DNA of 64,000 nt. Origin: Mesorhizobium onobrychidis (lineage in GTDB: Bacteria > Pseudomonadota > Alphaproteobacteria > Rhizobiales > Rhizobiaceae). The translations under genes and the position numbers were made by a program. Positions 9,929 through 19,612 of the stretch are shown in pieces (within the stretch, counting starts at the first letter, position 1; each line of letters starts with the position of its first letter). The DNA lies in NCBI RefSeq assembly GCF_024707545.1, contig NZ_CP062229.1:372001-436000 (forward strand), given 5' to 3'. Under the pieces are notes generated by a model. That model saw nothing but the letters and a program-made list of their open reading frames with translations. It was not told the DNA's origin and searched no databases.

Positions 9929-12900
9929 GCCTCCCCTCCCTCGTCGTCGGCGTCGCCGCCGGCGGACCATTCGAGCACGCGGGCGAGATGGTCGTAGTCG
10001 CCGTCGGTCTCGCCCTCGCGGAACGGCAGCGCCCGCGACAGATAGCCGGTCATCGGGTCGGCATAGTGGATCAGCAGCTTTTCGAGCCGCGCCCAGGCCT
10101 CCTCGGCAAGATCGGCGGCGGTTCGCGGCTTGCGGTTGTATTCGAGGATCGATTCCTCGAAGACCTCGCCATTCGGCTTCAGCCTGATGAAGGCCAGCTG
10201 CGACGGCTCGCGCGCGCCAAGCTCCTTGAAGGCGCCGCGCCTCAGCATCGCGCCTTCAAGCGCCAGTTGCGGCGAAAGCAACGTATGGGCCTGCGCCTTG
10301 GACGGCGAGGAGCCGGTCTTGTAGTCCAGGATGTCGGCCATGCCGCCGGCCAGGAGATCGACGCGATCGGCATAGCCGGACAGCGTCACGCCGGACTGGC
10401 CGACGCCGGTTTTCTCGGCGCGCTCCTCGGCATGCCGCATGGTCACGGCGAAGGCGCGGCCGCGCTCCCATTCGATGATGCCGGCGGCGAGCTTTTCGAA
10501 GCGCGGCCACCACACCGTCTCGACATCGGGAGGAAGGGCCGCCTCGGCAAAGCATTGGCGGCCGGCGGCGATGAGGCCGTCCAGCGCCTCCGGCACAAGC
10601 GGATCGGCCACTGTCCGCGAAAAAAGATGCAGGATGGCGTGAAACAGCGTGCCGCGTTCGGCAGCGCCCGGATCGCGGACGACCGGATCGAGCGGCTTCA
10701 GGCCGAGGATCCTCCTGGCATAGACCGCGTAAGGGTCGCGGCGCAGCGTCTCGATTTCGGTGACGGAGAAATGCTGAGGCCGCACAGCCAGCGGCGGCTT
10801 CGGCTGCGGTCGCGGCGCAAACTCTCTTCTTTCGCCGGCATCGAGCGCACGGGCCCAGGACAGGAATTCATCACCACGCCGACGAAGCACCGCCGCATGG
10901 TCCTTGCCGATGAAGGTCAGGAGGCGTTGCAGCCAGCGCGACGGCACCGCCGGTGCGTCGCCCGAGCGGGCGGAGCGCGCCAGCACCACTTTCTTCGCCC
11001 CCATCGCCATTTGGAAATCATGGGCGGCCAGGCCGATGCGCCGCTCGGGCGGCTCGAGATCGATGCCGGTCTTCATCAGCCGCGACATGAAGCGGTCGCT
11101 TTCCGGCTTGCGCGGCCACACGCCTTCGTTGAGCCCGCCGACGACCAGCGTGTCGACGTTCTGCAACCGGGCTTCCAGCGCACCCCAGATGGCGATGTTC
11201 CTATCGGTCCCTCGTGCCGGCTTGACTGTCTCGGGCGCGATCAGCGCCTCCATCACATCGGGCCATTCGTCCGCCGCGAAGGAGAACGACGCCGAGGCAG
11301 CGACAAGCCCGCGCAAGAGCTCGGCGAGCTTTTCGCCGGCATCGCCGGCATAGAGTTCGCTCAGGCTGCCATCCGCGGTGCGGCCCAGATTTTCGAGCGC
11401 GACGACGCTGGCCCGGGTCAATTCGGCAAGATCGGCCTCGGCTTGACTGCGAAAGGCGATCAGCGGCGCCAGCGCGGCGGCAAGGCGGATGAGCAATTCG
11501 CGGGCGCCCTCGATGTTTCGCACAGTCAGGCGGGAGAACCAGAAAGGCGGGCGGGTGCCGTTACCCACGCCGGTGAGACGGGCCTCGAAGAGCTCCGGCA
11601 GCGATGCGATGTCGGGGCGGCCGGTGCCGCCGCGCAGCGCCACCAGTTCGACGATCTCCGCCGCATGACGGACGCTTGTGCGTTCCAGGCCGAGGCCAAG
11701 CAGCGTGTGCTTGAGCAGCGACAGCAGGGCGACCGGGTCGCCAGGGCGGAACGCAGCCTGAAGCGCCAACCTGAGCAGGCTGGCGGCAGGCGTGTTGGCG
11801 AGCGGCGTGCCGCCCGAATCGTCGGCGACGACGCCAAAGCGCAAGAGCTCGACTGAGACGCGCCGCGCCAGGGCGCGGTCGCCGGTGACGAGTGCGGCGC
11901 GCTGGCCGGGCTGTTCGACGGCACGTTTGAGCGCGACGGCGATCGCCACCGCTTCGTCGCGTTCGCCGGCGGCTTCGAGAAGCGTCACGTCGGCGAGGGC
12001 GTTAATGATGTCACCGGCGGCGAATCCGGCGCGCGTCTCGGCCCACAGCTCAGTGGTTTCGGCAGGCCGCAGCGCCTCGCCGACAAGTGCGGCGCGCAAC
12101 GTGAGCGGCGTTTCGGCAACGGCGATCTCCTCGACATCGCCGCGCAGCACGCCGATCTTGCCGATCAGTTTTGCCAGGCCGTATTGCGGATGGCCGAGCA
12201 AGGCCGGCCGCGCGCCGGGCGCCGCAATTGCCTGGAATGACGGCTCATCCAGCATCAGGTCGAGGCCGGGCAGCACGACCGCGCCGCTGGGCAGGCCGGC
12301 TATCACCGCAAGCAGTTCGGCGGTGGCAGGAATGGACCCGGTGGAGCCGGCGGCGATCACCGGTCCGGCCGGCGGATTGCGCTTTAGCCGTGCTGCTTCC
12401 AGCCTTATCAGCGCATTGCGATGCGCGGCAGGGTTGGAGCGGTTGCGTTCTTCGAGGAGGTTCGGCCAGTTTTCGGTGACGATGCTCAGGAAGTCGAGTG
12501 TCACTTGCCACCAGCCGGCGAGGTTGCCGGTGACCAGATCGGCGAGCCTGGTCCAGTCGGTGCCTTCCGTCTCGATCTCGTCCATCAGCCGGGCCAGGTC
12601 GCGCGCCAGCCAGATGGCGTCGGCGGCCGACGCCGGCACGACGATCTCCTCGTCGAAAAGTGCCGCGACATGCGCCGGCAGGCGGCGTTTCCAAGCGCGC
12701 ACCAGCGGCGCCAGCAGCAGCAGGCGTTCGATCGCGGCGATAGGCGGAGCGAGGTCGATCGCCGCCGATGCGTCGGCCTCGAATGCAGCTTCGTCCTCGT
12801 CGAACTCGCCGAGCGGACGGATGACCGGCAGGATCGCCGAGCGGCCACCCAGCCGGTCGACGAAGAAGCCGCGCAGCGCCCGCGCGGCGCGGCGGGTCGG

Positions 12901-13047
12901 CACGTAAATGGTGGCGTCGGCCAGCGCCAGCGGGTCGCCGTCGAAGCGGAAACCGGGAACAAGCCGCCCTGACAGCAAGGCCTCGGCTAGCGTCGGCAGA
13001 AACGGCGCTCCGGGCGGGATCGAGAAAACGCGGCGGGAGCCGCTCAT
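9925..13047 (-). CDS. addB: AddB, nuclease subunit of AddAB (alphaproteobacterial type)
   Basis: Partner of AddA, 1040 residues. The C-terminal PD-(D/E)XK nuclease is visible as HAILHLFSR and LDYKTGSSPSK (Asp at about 908). The N-terminus reads FSIPPGAPFLPTLAEAL where Bacillus AddB has a P-loop, so no functional Walker A is seen. Only isolated cysteines occur, so the four-cysteine iron-sulfur motif of Bacillus AddB is missing as well. This matches the alphaproteobacterial AddB family. Its start overlaps the murU-like stop by four bases (ATGA). Confidence 0.94.
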   Translation of the reverse strand: MSGSRRVFSIPPGAPFLPTLAEALLSGRLVPGFRFDGDPLALADATIYVPTRRAARALRGFFVDRLGGRSAILPVIRPLGEFDEDEAAFEADASAAIDLAPPIAAIERLLLLAPLVRAWKRRLPAHVAALFDEEIVVPASAADAIWLARDLARLMDEIETEGTDWTRLADLVTGNLAGWWQVTLDFLSIVTENWPNLLEERNRSNPAAHRNALIRLEAARLKRNPPAGPVIAAGSTGSIPATAELLAVIAGLPSGAVVLPGLDLMLDEPSFQAIAAPGARPALLGHPQYGLAKLIGKIGVLRGDVEEIAVAETPLTLRAALVGEALRPAETTELWAETRAGFAAGDIINALADVTLLEAAGERDEAVAIAVALKRAVEQPGQRAALVTGDRALARRVSVELLRFGVVADDSGGTPLANTPAASLLRLALQAAFRPGDPVALLSLLKHTLLGLGLERTSVRHAAEIVELVALRGGTGRPDIASLPELFEARLTGVGNGTRPPFWFSRLTVRNIEGARELLIRLAAALAPLIAFRSQAEADLAELTRASVVALENLGRTADGSLSELYAGDAGEKLAELLRGLVAASASFSFAADEWPDVMEALIAPETVKPARGTDRNIAIWGALEARLQNVDTLVVGGLNEGVWPRKPESDRFMSRLMKTGIDLEPPERRIGLAAHDFQMAMGAKKVVLARSARSGDAPAVPSRWLQRLLTFIGKDHAAVLRRRGDEFLSWARALDAGERREFAPRPQPKPPLAVRPQHFSVTEIETLRRDPYAVYARRILGLKPLDPVVRDPGAAERGTLFHAILHLFSRTVADPLVPEALDGLIAAGRQCFAEAALPPDVETVWWPRFEKLAAGIIEWERGRAFAVTMRHAEERAEKTGVGQSGVTLSGYADRVDLLAGGMADILDYKTGSSPSKAQAHTLLSPQLALEGAMLRRGAFKELGAREPSQLAFIRLKPNGEVFEESILEYNRKPRTAADLAEEAWARLEKLLIHYADPMTGYLSRALPFREGETDGDYDHLARVLEWSAGGDADDEGGEA

Positions 13048-13814
13048 TTCAACTCGGTGAAGGCGCTGGTCAACTCGGTAAAAGCGCTGGGCGACTCAGC
13101 AAGAGCAGCGGCAACCGCCGCTTCCGCAAGCGGAATGGCGTCGGGCGTGCCGACGGTGATCCAATGGCCGTGCATTACCGTACCGAACAGGCGACCGACA
13201 GCGATGGCCGCATCGAAATAGGCGTTGAGCGAATGCGGCCCGGCCGGCGCATCCTTGAAAAGCCTGGGATGGACGATCGCCGCGCCGGCATAGATCAGGC
13301 CTGTCGGGTCGCCTTTCGAACGCCGCAATGCGCCGGCCGGCGACATCAGGAAATCCGTGCCGCCGCTATGTCCGGTTGCTGACTGGGGTTCCGCGAGCAT
13401 CAGCAGAATATCCATTTTCGCCGCGTCCCATGCAAGGGCGAGGCGGGCAAGGTTGGGCACGCCGCTGTCGATCCAGAAGGTGTCGGCGTTGACGATGTAA
13501 AAGGGAGCCCCTCCCAGTTCCGGCAAAGCATGGACGATACCGCCGGCGGAATCGAGCAGTCTTTCGCTTTCGTCGGAAATGACGACCCGCGGGGCGCGGC
13601 GCGCGGCGACATGGGCGACGATCTGTTCGGGAAAATAATGGACGTTGACCAAGGCCTTGTTGACACCGGCCTGGGCCAGGCTGTCCAGGCTCCAGTCGAG
13701 CAGTGTCTTGCCTGATATCTTGACCAGCGGTTTTGGCATTGTGTCGGTGATTGGCCGCATGCGCTTTCCCAGCCCGGCGGCAAGCACCATTGCGATCTTG
13801 GGGCGCGTCGTCAC
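13044..13814 (-). CDS. murU: MurU-like sugar-1-phosphate nucleotidyltransferase
   Basis: The 256-residue protein is a nucleotidyltransferase with the N-terminal signature VLAAGLGKRMRPITDTMPKPLVKI (quoted in part: AGLGKRMRP and MPKPLV), an NADTFW metal-binding Asp, and IYAGAAIV. The linked upstream kinase domain resembles AmgK, so the best guess is N-acetylmuramate-1-phosphate uridylyltransferase of the peptidoglycan-recycling pathway. Annotation as a generic mannose-1-phosphate guanylyltransferase is possible. It starts with GTG at 13814 inside the end of the preceding gene (GTGA overlap) and overlaps addB by four bases. Confidence 0.85.
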   Translation of the reverse strand: MTTRPKIAMVLAAGLGKRMRPITDTMPKPLVKISGKTLLDWSLDSLAQAGVNKALVNVHYFPEQIVAHVAARRAPRVVISDESERLLDSAGGIVHALPELGGAPFYIVNADTFWIDSGVPNLARLALAWDAAKMDILLMLAEPQSATGHSGGTDFLMSPAGALRRSKGDPTGLIYAGAAIVHPRLFKDAPAGPHSLNAYFDAAIAVGRLFGTVMHGHWITVGTPDAIPLAEAAVAAALAESPSAFTELTSAFTELK

Positions 13815-15322
13815 AGCGATCGTTCCTCCAACAGGCCGTGGGCGGTATAGAAATCCCGCAGGCTGGCCAGCCCGGGATGCGCCAGCGCTCGCCGGAGATA
13901 ATCGCGAATGCGCGGCAGGTGTTTTAGGTAATAGGGTTTGCCGTCGCGCTTTTCGAGCCGGACGAAAATGCCGAGAATCTTCGAATTGCGCTGCGCCGCC
14001 ATCATCGCATAGGTCTCGACGAATTCGTCTTCGTTAAAAACGCCGGCCTTATGGCGTGCAGCGATGTAGGCATCGAGCGTCCGCCGCTCGATCTCAGGCG
14101 AGATTGTAACGCGGGCATCCATGGCGAGCGAGGCGAGATCGTAAGCGGACAGGCCGATCAGCGCGTCCTGGACATCGACGATGCCGAGGCGATCGTGACC
14201 GGTACGTTCGCCGCGCCAGATGATGTTGGGCGAATGAAAGTCGCGCAGCATGAGCGTGTATTCGCGCCCCTCCAACCGGTCGAGAACCGCATTCCATTCC
14301 CTGTTATAGCCGGCGCGCAAGGCATCGCTTGCCGGGCCGCCTGTTATCGCCGGCACATACCAGTCGAGCAGCAATTCGGCTTCGATCATCATGGCGTCGC
14401 GGTCGAAAGGCGGCACGTCGTGAAAGACACCGGGCGCGGCCTCGATGCGATCGGGCCATGCCTTGCCGTGCATCATGGCAAGCAGTTCGGCTGCGGCCGC
14501 GTAGCGCTCCGCCACCGGCTGACCGTGCTGGCCGAGAAATCCCTCCGAGCCAAGATGCTCGAGCAGAAGTAAGCCCTGGTCCAGGTCCTGCGCGTGGATC
14601 TCCGGGGCGCTGACGCCAACGGCCCGCAACGCCCGGTCGATGGCGACGAAGGCCGAGACCGATTGCGCAGTGTTGGCGATCACCGCATAGGGCTTGCCGT
14701 CACGGACCGGCGGCCCGAGCACCAGCCGCGGCGAGTTCATCAGCACGCGCGGCGGCAGGCCGGCCAGCGAGACGATCTCATAGGAGCGGGCCGAGGCGTC
14801 GCCGATAAAATAGCGTCTTTGCGCTTCACCCCAGCCAGCTCTTTCGAGAAACTCGCGCATGGCCAGCGATCGCGCCGCTCGCTCGACCGCAGCGCCTTGT
14901 CCCGACAATCTCGCCAGGCGTCCGTCGTTCTGATGGATCAGTTCGATCAGAACCGAAGTCTTTGGCAAATAGGCCTCTGCCCGTTCCGGCCATTCGACCA
15001 GGGCAGCGCCTTGCGCCAGCGCCTCGTCGAAACCCAGTTCGTCCAGTTCGGACGCCGAGGACAGGCGATAGAGGTCGAAATGATGGACGGGAACACGCGC
15101 CTCATAGCTCTGGACGAGCGTGAAGGTCGGGCTCGGCACGTCGAGACCGGCATCGTCGGTCATTGCCTTGATCAGCGCCCGCGCCAAACTCGACTTGCCG
15201 GCGCCGAGATCGCCTTTGAGCGCCAGCACGTCGCCGGGGCGCAGCGACATGGCCAGATCCTCGCCCAGCCTTGCGGTCGCAGCCTCGTCGGCGAGAAAAC
15301 GCTCCAGCACCACGCCTGCCAT
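13811..15322 (-). CDS. TsaE-AmgK fusion: tRNA t6A ATPase domain plus aminoglycoside-phosphotransferase-like sugar kinase
   Basis: This 503-residue protein joins two domains. Residues about 5-150 are TsaE, the ATPase needed for N6-threonylcarbamoyladenosine on tRNA, with P-loop GDLGAGKS (37-44), PSPTFTLVQ, HHFDLYRL and LVEWPERA. Residues about 165-500 are an APH/choline-kinase-like fold with a catalytic block LRDFHSPNIIW and a metal-binding GIVDVQDAL, resembling the MurNAc/GlcNAc-1-kinase AmgK. The murU-like gene follows immediately. ATG 15322 is nine bases past the divL stop; an upstream start at 15379 would overlap divL more deeply. Confidence 0.88.
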   Translation of the reverse strand: MAGVVLERFLADEAATARLGEDLAMSLRPGDVLALKGDLGAGKSSLARALIKAMTDDAGLDVPSPTFTLVQSYEARVPVHHFDLYRLSSASELDELGFDEALAQGAALVEWPERAEAYLPKTSVLIELIHQNDGRLARLSGQGAAVERAARSLAMREFLERAGWGEAQRRYFIGDASARSYEIVSLAGLPPRVLMNSPRLVLGPPVRDGKPYAVIANTAQSVSAFVAIDRALRAVGVSAPEIHAQDLDQGLLLLEHLGSEGFLGQHGQPVAERYAAAAELLAMMHGKAWPDRIEAAPGVFHDVPPFDRDAMMIEAELLLDWYVPAITGGPASDALRAGYNREWNAVLDRLEGREYTLMLRDFHSPNIIWRGERTGHDRLGIVDVQDALIGLSAYDLASLAMDARVTISPEIERRTLDAYIAARHKAGVFNEDEFVETYAMMAAQRNSKILGIFVRLEKRDGKPYYLKHLPRIRDYLRRALAHPGLASLRDFYTAHGLLEERSL

Positions 15323-15330
15323 CGAGCGCG

Positions 15331-17895
15331 CTACTCGGCCGCCGCGCGGATACCGGACGGCGTATCCGGAAAGGCACAAATGACGGTGGTGCCCTTGTCC
15401 TTGCCGGTCTCAATGCGGACGCTGCCGCCATGCAGCTCGACAAAGCTCTTGACGATCGACAGACCGAGGCCTGCGCCGCGCCGGCGGCCGCCATTGGTGC
15501 GCGGTTCGAAACGCCGGAACACCGAATCGAGCAGGTCCGGCGGCATGCCGGGACCATCGTCGTGAACGGAGAATTCCACGCCTTCGGCAAGCGAGCGACA
15601 GGCGAGCGTGATGGTGCTCGCCTCCGGAGCGTAGTTCGCGGCATTGCTCAGCAGATTGTAGAGGATCTGGCGGATGCGGATTTCATCGCCGTGGAACGTC
15701 TTTGGCGCGGTGGCCGCGTCGATCTTGAGCCTGATCGCATGCTCCTCCAGCCGGTCGGCAACAAGCTCGGCGGCGGCGGCGATGGTCCGGTCGACGTGAA
15801 CTTCGGAGATGTCGAGTTCCATGATGCCGGCATCCACGGTTGCCAGGTCGAGGATGTCGTTGACGATGGTGAGCAGGACCGCGGAAGACGAGCCGACATG
15901 CTCGACATATTCGCGCTGCTTCTGGCTCAATGGCCCGGTCGACGGCAGCGAAAGAAGCTCGGTGAAGCCGATGATGTTGGTCAGCGGCGAGCGCAATTCG
16001 TAGGAGACGTGCTGCACAAACTCGTTCTTGAGCTGGTCGGATTTTTCCAGCGCCTCGTTCTTGTCCTTCAGCGCCCGCTCGACATTGACGCTGTCGGTGA
16101 CGTCGACGAAGGTCATCATCACCTGCCCGTTGGGCAGCGGGATCATCGCGTAGCGCAGCACGGTGCCGTTGTTCAGCTCGGTCTGGCCGTGGCGGTCGCG
16201 GCGCTCGTCGTCGAAACCGGTGATGGCGGCAACGAACCCGCGCCAGGGACTGTCGGCGGCGCGCCGGTCGCACAGATCGCGGATCGTGGAGACGTGAACG
16301 TTGGGCCTGGCGGCGTCAGCGTCCAGCCCCCAAAGTGCTGCGAATGCCGGGTTCGACAATCTGAGCCTGCCGTCCGGGCCGAACACGGCCACGCCTTCGG
16401 CAAGATTGTCGAGCGTCTCGCCCTGGACCCGCACCGCGGTCTGATAGCGGCTTTCAAGGTCCATCTTCTCGGTCAGGTTCTCGAATACCCAGGTCACGCC
16501 GCCCTTGGGCTGCGGATTGGCGACGACGCGGATGGTCTTGCCGTCCGGCAGATGCCACCAATCTTCCTGCGACTCGACCGCGCGATAGGCGCCAAGCAGG
16601 CTTTCCTTCCAGCGCCGCCATTCGGGCTGCTCGGCGATCTTGCCCTCGCTGCGCAGCCGGTCGAGCAACAAGGCGTTGTCGGGAGCGCTGTGCAGGAAGC
16701 CGCTGTCGAGACCCCATAGTTTCTGGAACGCCTGGTTGAAAAACCGCAGCTTTTCGTCGGTATCGAAAATCGCCACGGCGGTGTTGAGCTGATCGAGCGT
16801 GTCGGCGTGGCTCCGCACGGTCCGCTCATATTCGTTACGGATGGTTTCGATGGCGCTGGTGTCGCAGGCAAGACCCGCCGAGCCGTCGGCGCCGGCGAAG
16901 TTGGTCACGGCGAACATGCGGCGGTCGCCTTCGATCACGGTGGAAAGCGCCTGCTCGAAAACGGGATGCGACCTGTGCTGCGCAGCGATCGCATCGCGCG
17001 CCTGGCCACCCAGGAATTCCTTCGCGTCGCGAACCGCAGCTTCGGCGTTTTCCGCCTCGACCGCCTTGGCATAGGCGCGGTTGACCCATTTCAGCCGCCC
17101 GTTCGCCGTGCGCAGCCATGCTGGCATGCTGAGTGCGTTGAGAAGGCCGAGCATGGTGTCATAGTCGGCGGCGAGACGCTGGTTCTCGATTTTCAGCCTG
17201 GCCTCGCTTCGCTGCGTTTCTGAAAGCGAGACGAAGCGGACGACCACGTGTGCTGCGCTCTTGCGCCCGTGCACTTCGAGCGGCGCACCGGCCTGCGATT
17301 CGATGACGAGATCGAACGGCTTCGCCTTTTCCCGCAGTCCCGCCACGGCATTTTCAAGCGCTGCCGCCGAGCGCGGCATCAGCCAACGGCCGAAGGCGAG
17401 GAAGGCGGCACGGTCTTCCGGAGCGCCGCTTTCAACCGGCAATGTCCCGACGAGCTCGGGCTTTTTGTTTTCCGAGGCCCATACGACGACACGCTGGCCG
17501 CGCAGGTTGAGCAGCGCCTCGGAGCGCTGCAGCGCAGCGTTGACGTCGGCCAGGCGGGCTCTGAGTTCGACATTCTGCGCCGAGGTGCGCGCCCGTTCGC
17601 GGATCAGGAAAATGGCCGAGACAAGTGCGGCGCCCATGACGCCGACAAACATCGCGAGTTGCATGACCTCGACTGTGCTGACCGACAGCCCGGCTTTGGA
17701 CGCAGCAGCGGGTCCAGCATGTGCCGAACGGCCAAGCAGCGGACCGACGAGCGCCGAAGAAGCAAGCAATTTTCCGACGCGGCTGCCAGCGCGCCATAAG
17801 AGGCTTCCGCCTCTGGCAGCGGAACCCATGGTCACCGAATCGTTGTGGCCGCCGGAAACGGCCTGTCCCGCGCAAGGCGGGTAATCCCCCGGCAT
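15331..17895 (-). CDS. divL: DivL-type PAS sensor kinase with Tyr at the phospho-acceptor position
   Basis: The protein (854 residues from ATG 17895) has one membrane segment near residue 80-100 (VMQLAMFVGVMGAALVSAIF), several PAS-like regions between about 240 and 610, a dimerisation/H-box region and an HATPase domain (NLLSNAANYAP, DDGPGMP, GAGLGLSIVK). In the H-box the phospho-acceptor His is replaced: FVQHVSYELRSPL has Tyr at about residue 632 (codon TAC at 16000-16002). This substitution characterises DivL, which in Caulobacter binds DivK and modulates CckA in cell-cycle control. ATG 17895 has AGGACC/AGGAC upstream; ATG 17925 is an alternative. ahcY lies upstream, as in other rhizobia. 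Confidence 0.88.
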   Translation of the reverse strand: MPGDYPPCAGQAVSGGHNDSVTMGSAARGGSLLWRAGSRVGKLLASSALVGPLLGRSAHAGPAAASKAGLSVSTVEVMQLAMFVGVMGAALVSAIFLIRERARTSAQNVELRARLADVNAALQRSEALLNLRGQRVVVWASENKKPELVGTLPVESGAPEDRAAFLAFGRWLMPRSAAALENAVAGLREKAKPFDLVIESQAGAPLEVHGRKSAAHVVVRFVSLSETQRSEARLKIENQRLAADYDTMLGLLNALSMPAWLRTANGRLKWVNRAYAKAVEAENAEAAVRDAKEFLGGQARDAIAAQHRSHPVFEQALSTVIEGDRRMFAVTNFAGADGSAGLACDTSAIETIRNEYERTVRSHADTLDQLNTAVAIFDTDEKLRFFNQAFQKLWGLDSGFLHSAPDNALLLDRLRSEGKIAEQPEWRRWKESLLGAYRAVESQEDWWHLPDGKTIRVVANPQPKGGVTWVFENLTEKMDLESRYQTAVRVQGETLDNLAEGVAVFGPDGRLRLSNPAFAALWGLDADAARPNVHVSTIRDLCDRRAADSPWRGFVAAITGFDDERRDRHGQTELNNGTVLRYAMIPLPNGQVMMTFVDVTDSVNVERALKDKNEALEKSDQLKNEFVQHVSYELRSPLTNIIGFTELLSLPSTGPLSQKQREYVEHVGSSSAVLLTIVNDILDLATVDAGIMELDISEVHVDRTIAAAAELVADRLEEHAIRLKIDAATAPKTFHGDEIRIRQILYNLLSNAANYAPEASTITLACRSLAEGVEFSVHDDGPGMPPDLLDSVFRRFEPRTNGGRRRGAGLGLSIVKSFVELHGGSVRIETGKDKGTTVICAFPDTPSGIRAAAE

Positions 17896-18027
17896 GTCCT
17901 GGTCCTCTTCGCCGCCTGAATGCAAGACCGCCCTGATGCGGGTGTCGGCCCTCGTCCCCGGACCCGCGAATCAGCACCATAGCGCTTGCGCGAATCGGCG
18001 TGAAGAATCAATCAGCGCAAAAATAAA

Positions 18028-18053
18028 GCCGGGCGAAAAGTCAATCGCCCGGC
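18028..18053 (-). terminator. rho-independent terminator of ahcY
   Basis: On the minus strand a 9-bp stem gccgggcga/tcgcccggc with an eight-base loop is followed by a T-rich tract (tttatttt), about 30 bases past the ahcY stop. Confidence 0.85.
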
Positions 18054-18083
18054 ATCAATATCTAGTGGTAATTTCCGCTGTGG

Positions 18084-19484
18084 TTAATAGCGGTAGTGTT
18101 CCGGCTTGAACGGTCCCTGCGGGGTCACGCCGATATAGGCGGCCTGTTCGCCGGACAGTTCGGTAAGCCGGGCGCCGAGCTTGTCGAGATGCAGGCGCGC
18201 GACCTTTTCATCGAGATGCTTCGGCAGCACATAGACCTGGTTCTGATACTGGCCGGGCTTGGTGTACAGCTCGATCTGGGCCAGCACCTGATTGGTGAAG
18301 GACGCCGACATGACGAAGCTCGGGTGGCCGGTAGCGTTGCCGAGATTGAGCAGGCGACCTTCGGACAAAAGGATCATCCGCTTGCCGTCCGGGAAGGTGA
18401 TCATGTCGACCTGCGGCTTGATGTTGGTCCACTTCAGGTTGCGCAGCGACGCCACCTGGATCTCGTTATCGAAGTGGCCGATATTGCCGACGATCACCAT
18501 GTCCTTCATCGCCCGCATGTGGTCGATGGTGACGACATCCTTGTTGCCGGTGGTGGTGATGATGATGTCGGCGGTCGGGGCGGCATCTTCGAGCGTGACG
18601 ACTTCGAAGCCGTCCATCGCCGCCTGCAATGCGCAAATCGGATCGACCTCGGTGACCTTGACGCGGGCGCCTGCGCCCTTGAGCGATGCCGAAGAGCCTT
18701 TGCCGACGTCGCCATAGCCACAGACGACCGCAATTTTGCCGGCCATCATCGTGTCGGTGCCGCGGCGAATGCCGTCGACCAGCGATTCCTTGCAGCCATA
18801 TTTGTTGTCGAATTTCGACTTGGTCACGCTATCGTTGACGTTGATCGCCGGGAACGGCAGCAGGCCCTTCTTCTGCAACTGATAGAGCCGGTTGACGCCG
18901 GTGGTGGTCTCTTCGGTGACGCCGCGGATCGCTTCCTTCTGCTTGGTGAAGAAACCGGGCGATGCCGCCATCCGCTTCTTGATCTGGGCAAACAGGATTT
19001 CTTCCTCCTCGCTGCCCGGATTGGAGAGCACATCCTCGCCGGCTTCGGCACGCGCGCCGATCAGGATGTACATGGTGGCGTCGCCGCCATCGTCGAGGAT
19101 CATGTTGGAGGTGCCGCCATCCGCCCACTGGAAGATCTTGTCGGTGTAGACCCAGTAGTCCTCGAGCGTCTCGCCCTTGACGGCGAAGACCGGAATGCCG
19201 GCCTCGGCGATGGCCGCGGCCGCATGGTCCTGGGTGGAGAAGATGTTGCAGGAGGCCCAGCGGATATCGGCGCCGAGCGCCTTCAGCGTTTCGATCAGAA
19301 CCGCCGTTTGGATGGTCATGTGCAGCGAACCGGTGATGCGCGCGCCCTTGAGCGGCTGCGCCTTGCCGAATTCTTCGCGGCAGGCCATCAGGCCCGGCAT
19401 TTCGGTCTCAGCGATCTCGATCTCCTTGCGGCCCCAGCCGGCAAGCGAGATGTCGGCGACCACATAGTCATTGCTACCCGTCAT
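18084..19484 (-). CDS. ahcY: adenosylhomocysteinase (SAH hydrolase)
   Basis: AhcY hydrolyses S-adenosylhomocysteine to adenosine and homocysteine, recycling the product of SAM-dependent methylation. The 466-residue protein has the bound-NAD Rossmann motif [12 protein letters not shown], the signature [15 protein letters not shown], and the C-terminal KPEHYRY tail that reaches the neighbouring subunit. A GGAG site precedes ATG 19484. It has its own terminator and a palindromic operator candidate about 110 bases upstream. Confidence 0.97.
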   Translation of the reverse strand: MTGSNDYVVADISLAGWGRKEIEIAETEMPGLMACREEFGKAQPLKGARITGSLHMTIQTAVLIETLKALGADIRWASCNIFSTQDHAAAAIAEAGIPVFAVKGETLEDYWVYTDKIFQWADGGTSNMILDDGGDATMYILIGARAEAGEDVLSNPGSEEEEILFAQIKKRMAASPGFFTKQKEAIRGVTEETTTGVNRLYQLQKKGLLPFPAINVNDSVTKSKFDNKYGCKESLVDGIRRGTDTMMAGKIAVVCGYGDVGKGSSASLKGAGARVKVTEVDPICALQAAMDGFEVVTLEDAAPTADIIITTTGNKDVVTIDHMRAMKDMVIVGNIGHFDNEIQVASLRNLKWTNIKPQVDMITFPDGKRMILLSEGRLLNLGNATGHPSFVMSASFTNQVLAQIELYTKPGQYQNQVYVLPKHLDEKVARLHLDKLGARLTELSGEQAAYIGVTPQGPFKPEHYRY

Positions 19485-19596
19485 GGCAGTGCTCCGATCA
19501 AGAATTGTCTTCGGGATGCGCCCGCGCCGGAAGGCGTGTCGAAGGGCGCGAGTTGCCGGCCTGACTAGCAGATCGTCGGTCGGACGACAATGGGAT

Positions 19597-19612
19597 ATAA
19601 AGAAATCTTTAT
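19597..19612. promoter_or_regulatory. palindromic operator candidate upstream of ahcY
   Basis: Perfect inverted repeat ATAAAGA-AA-TCTTTAT, 113-128 bases before the ahcY start, in an otherwise GC-rich spacer. SAM/SAH-responsive repressors of the ArsR family (SahR type) are known to control ahcY in proteobacteria; assigning this site to one is inference. I saw no convincing SAH or SAM riboswitch fold. Confidence 0.5.

Noticed and set aside
9988..11856. Long plus-strand open frame opposite addB
   Set aside because: It is a mirror of the high-GC coding strand, shows no domain, and lies wholly within addB.
18096..19568. 490-codon plus-strand open frame opposite ahcY
   Set aside because: Low-complexity composition expected of an antisense frame; ahcY is unambiguous.
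19485..19596. SAH or SAM riboswitch upstream of ahcY
   Set aside because: I could not find the conserved pseudoknot pieces by eye; the palindrome is a better-supported signal.
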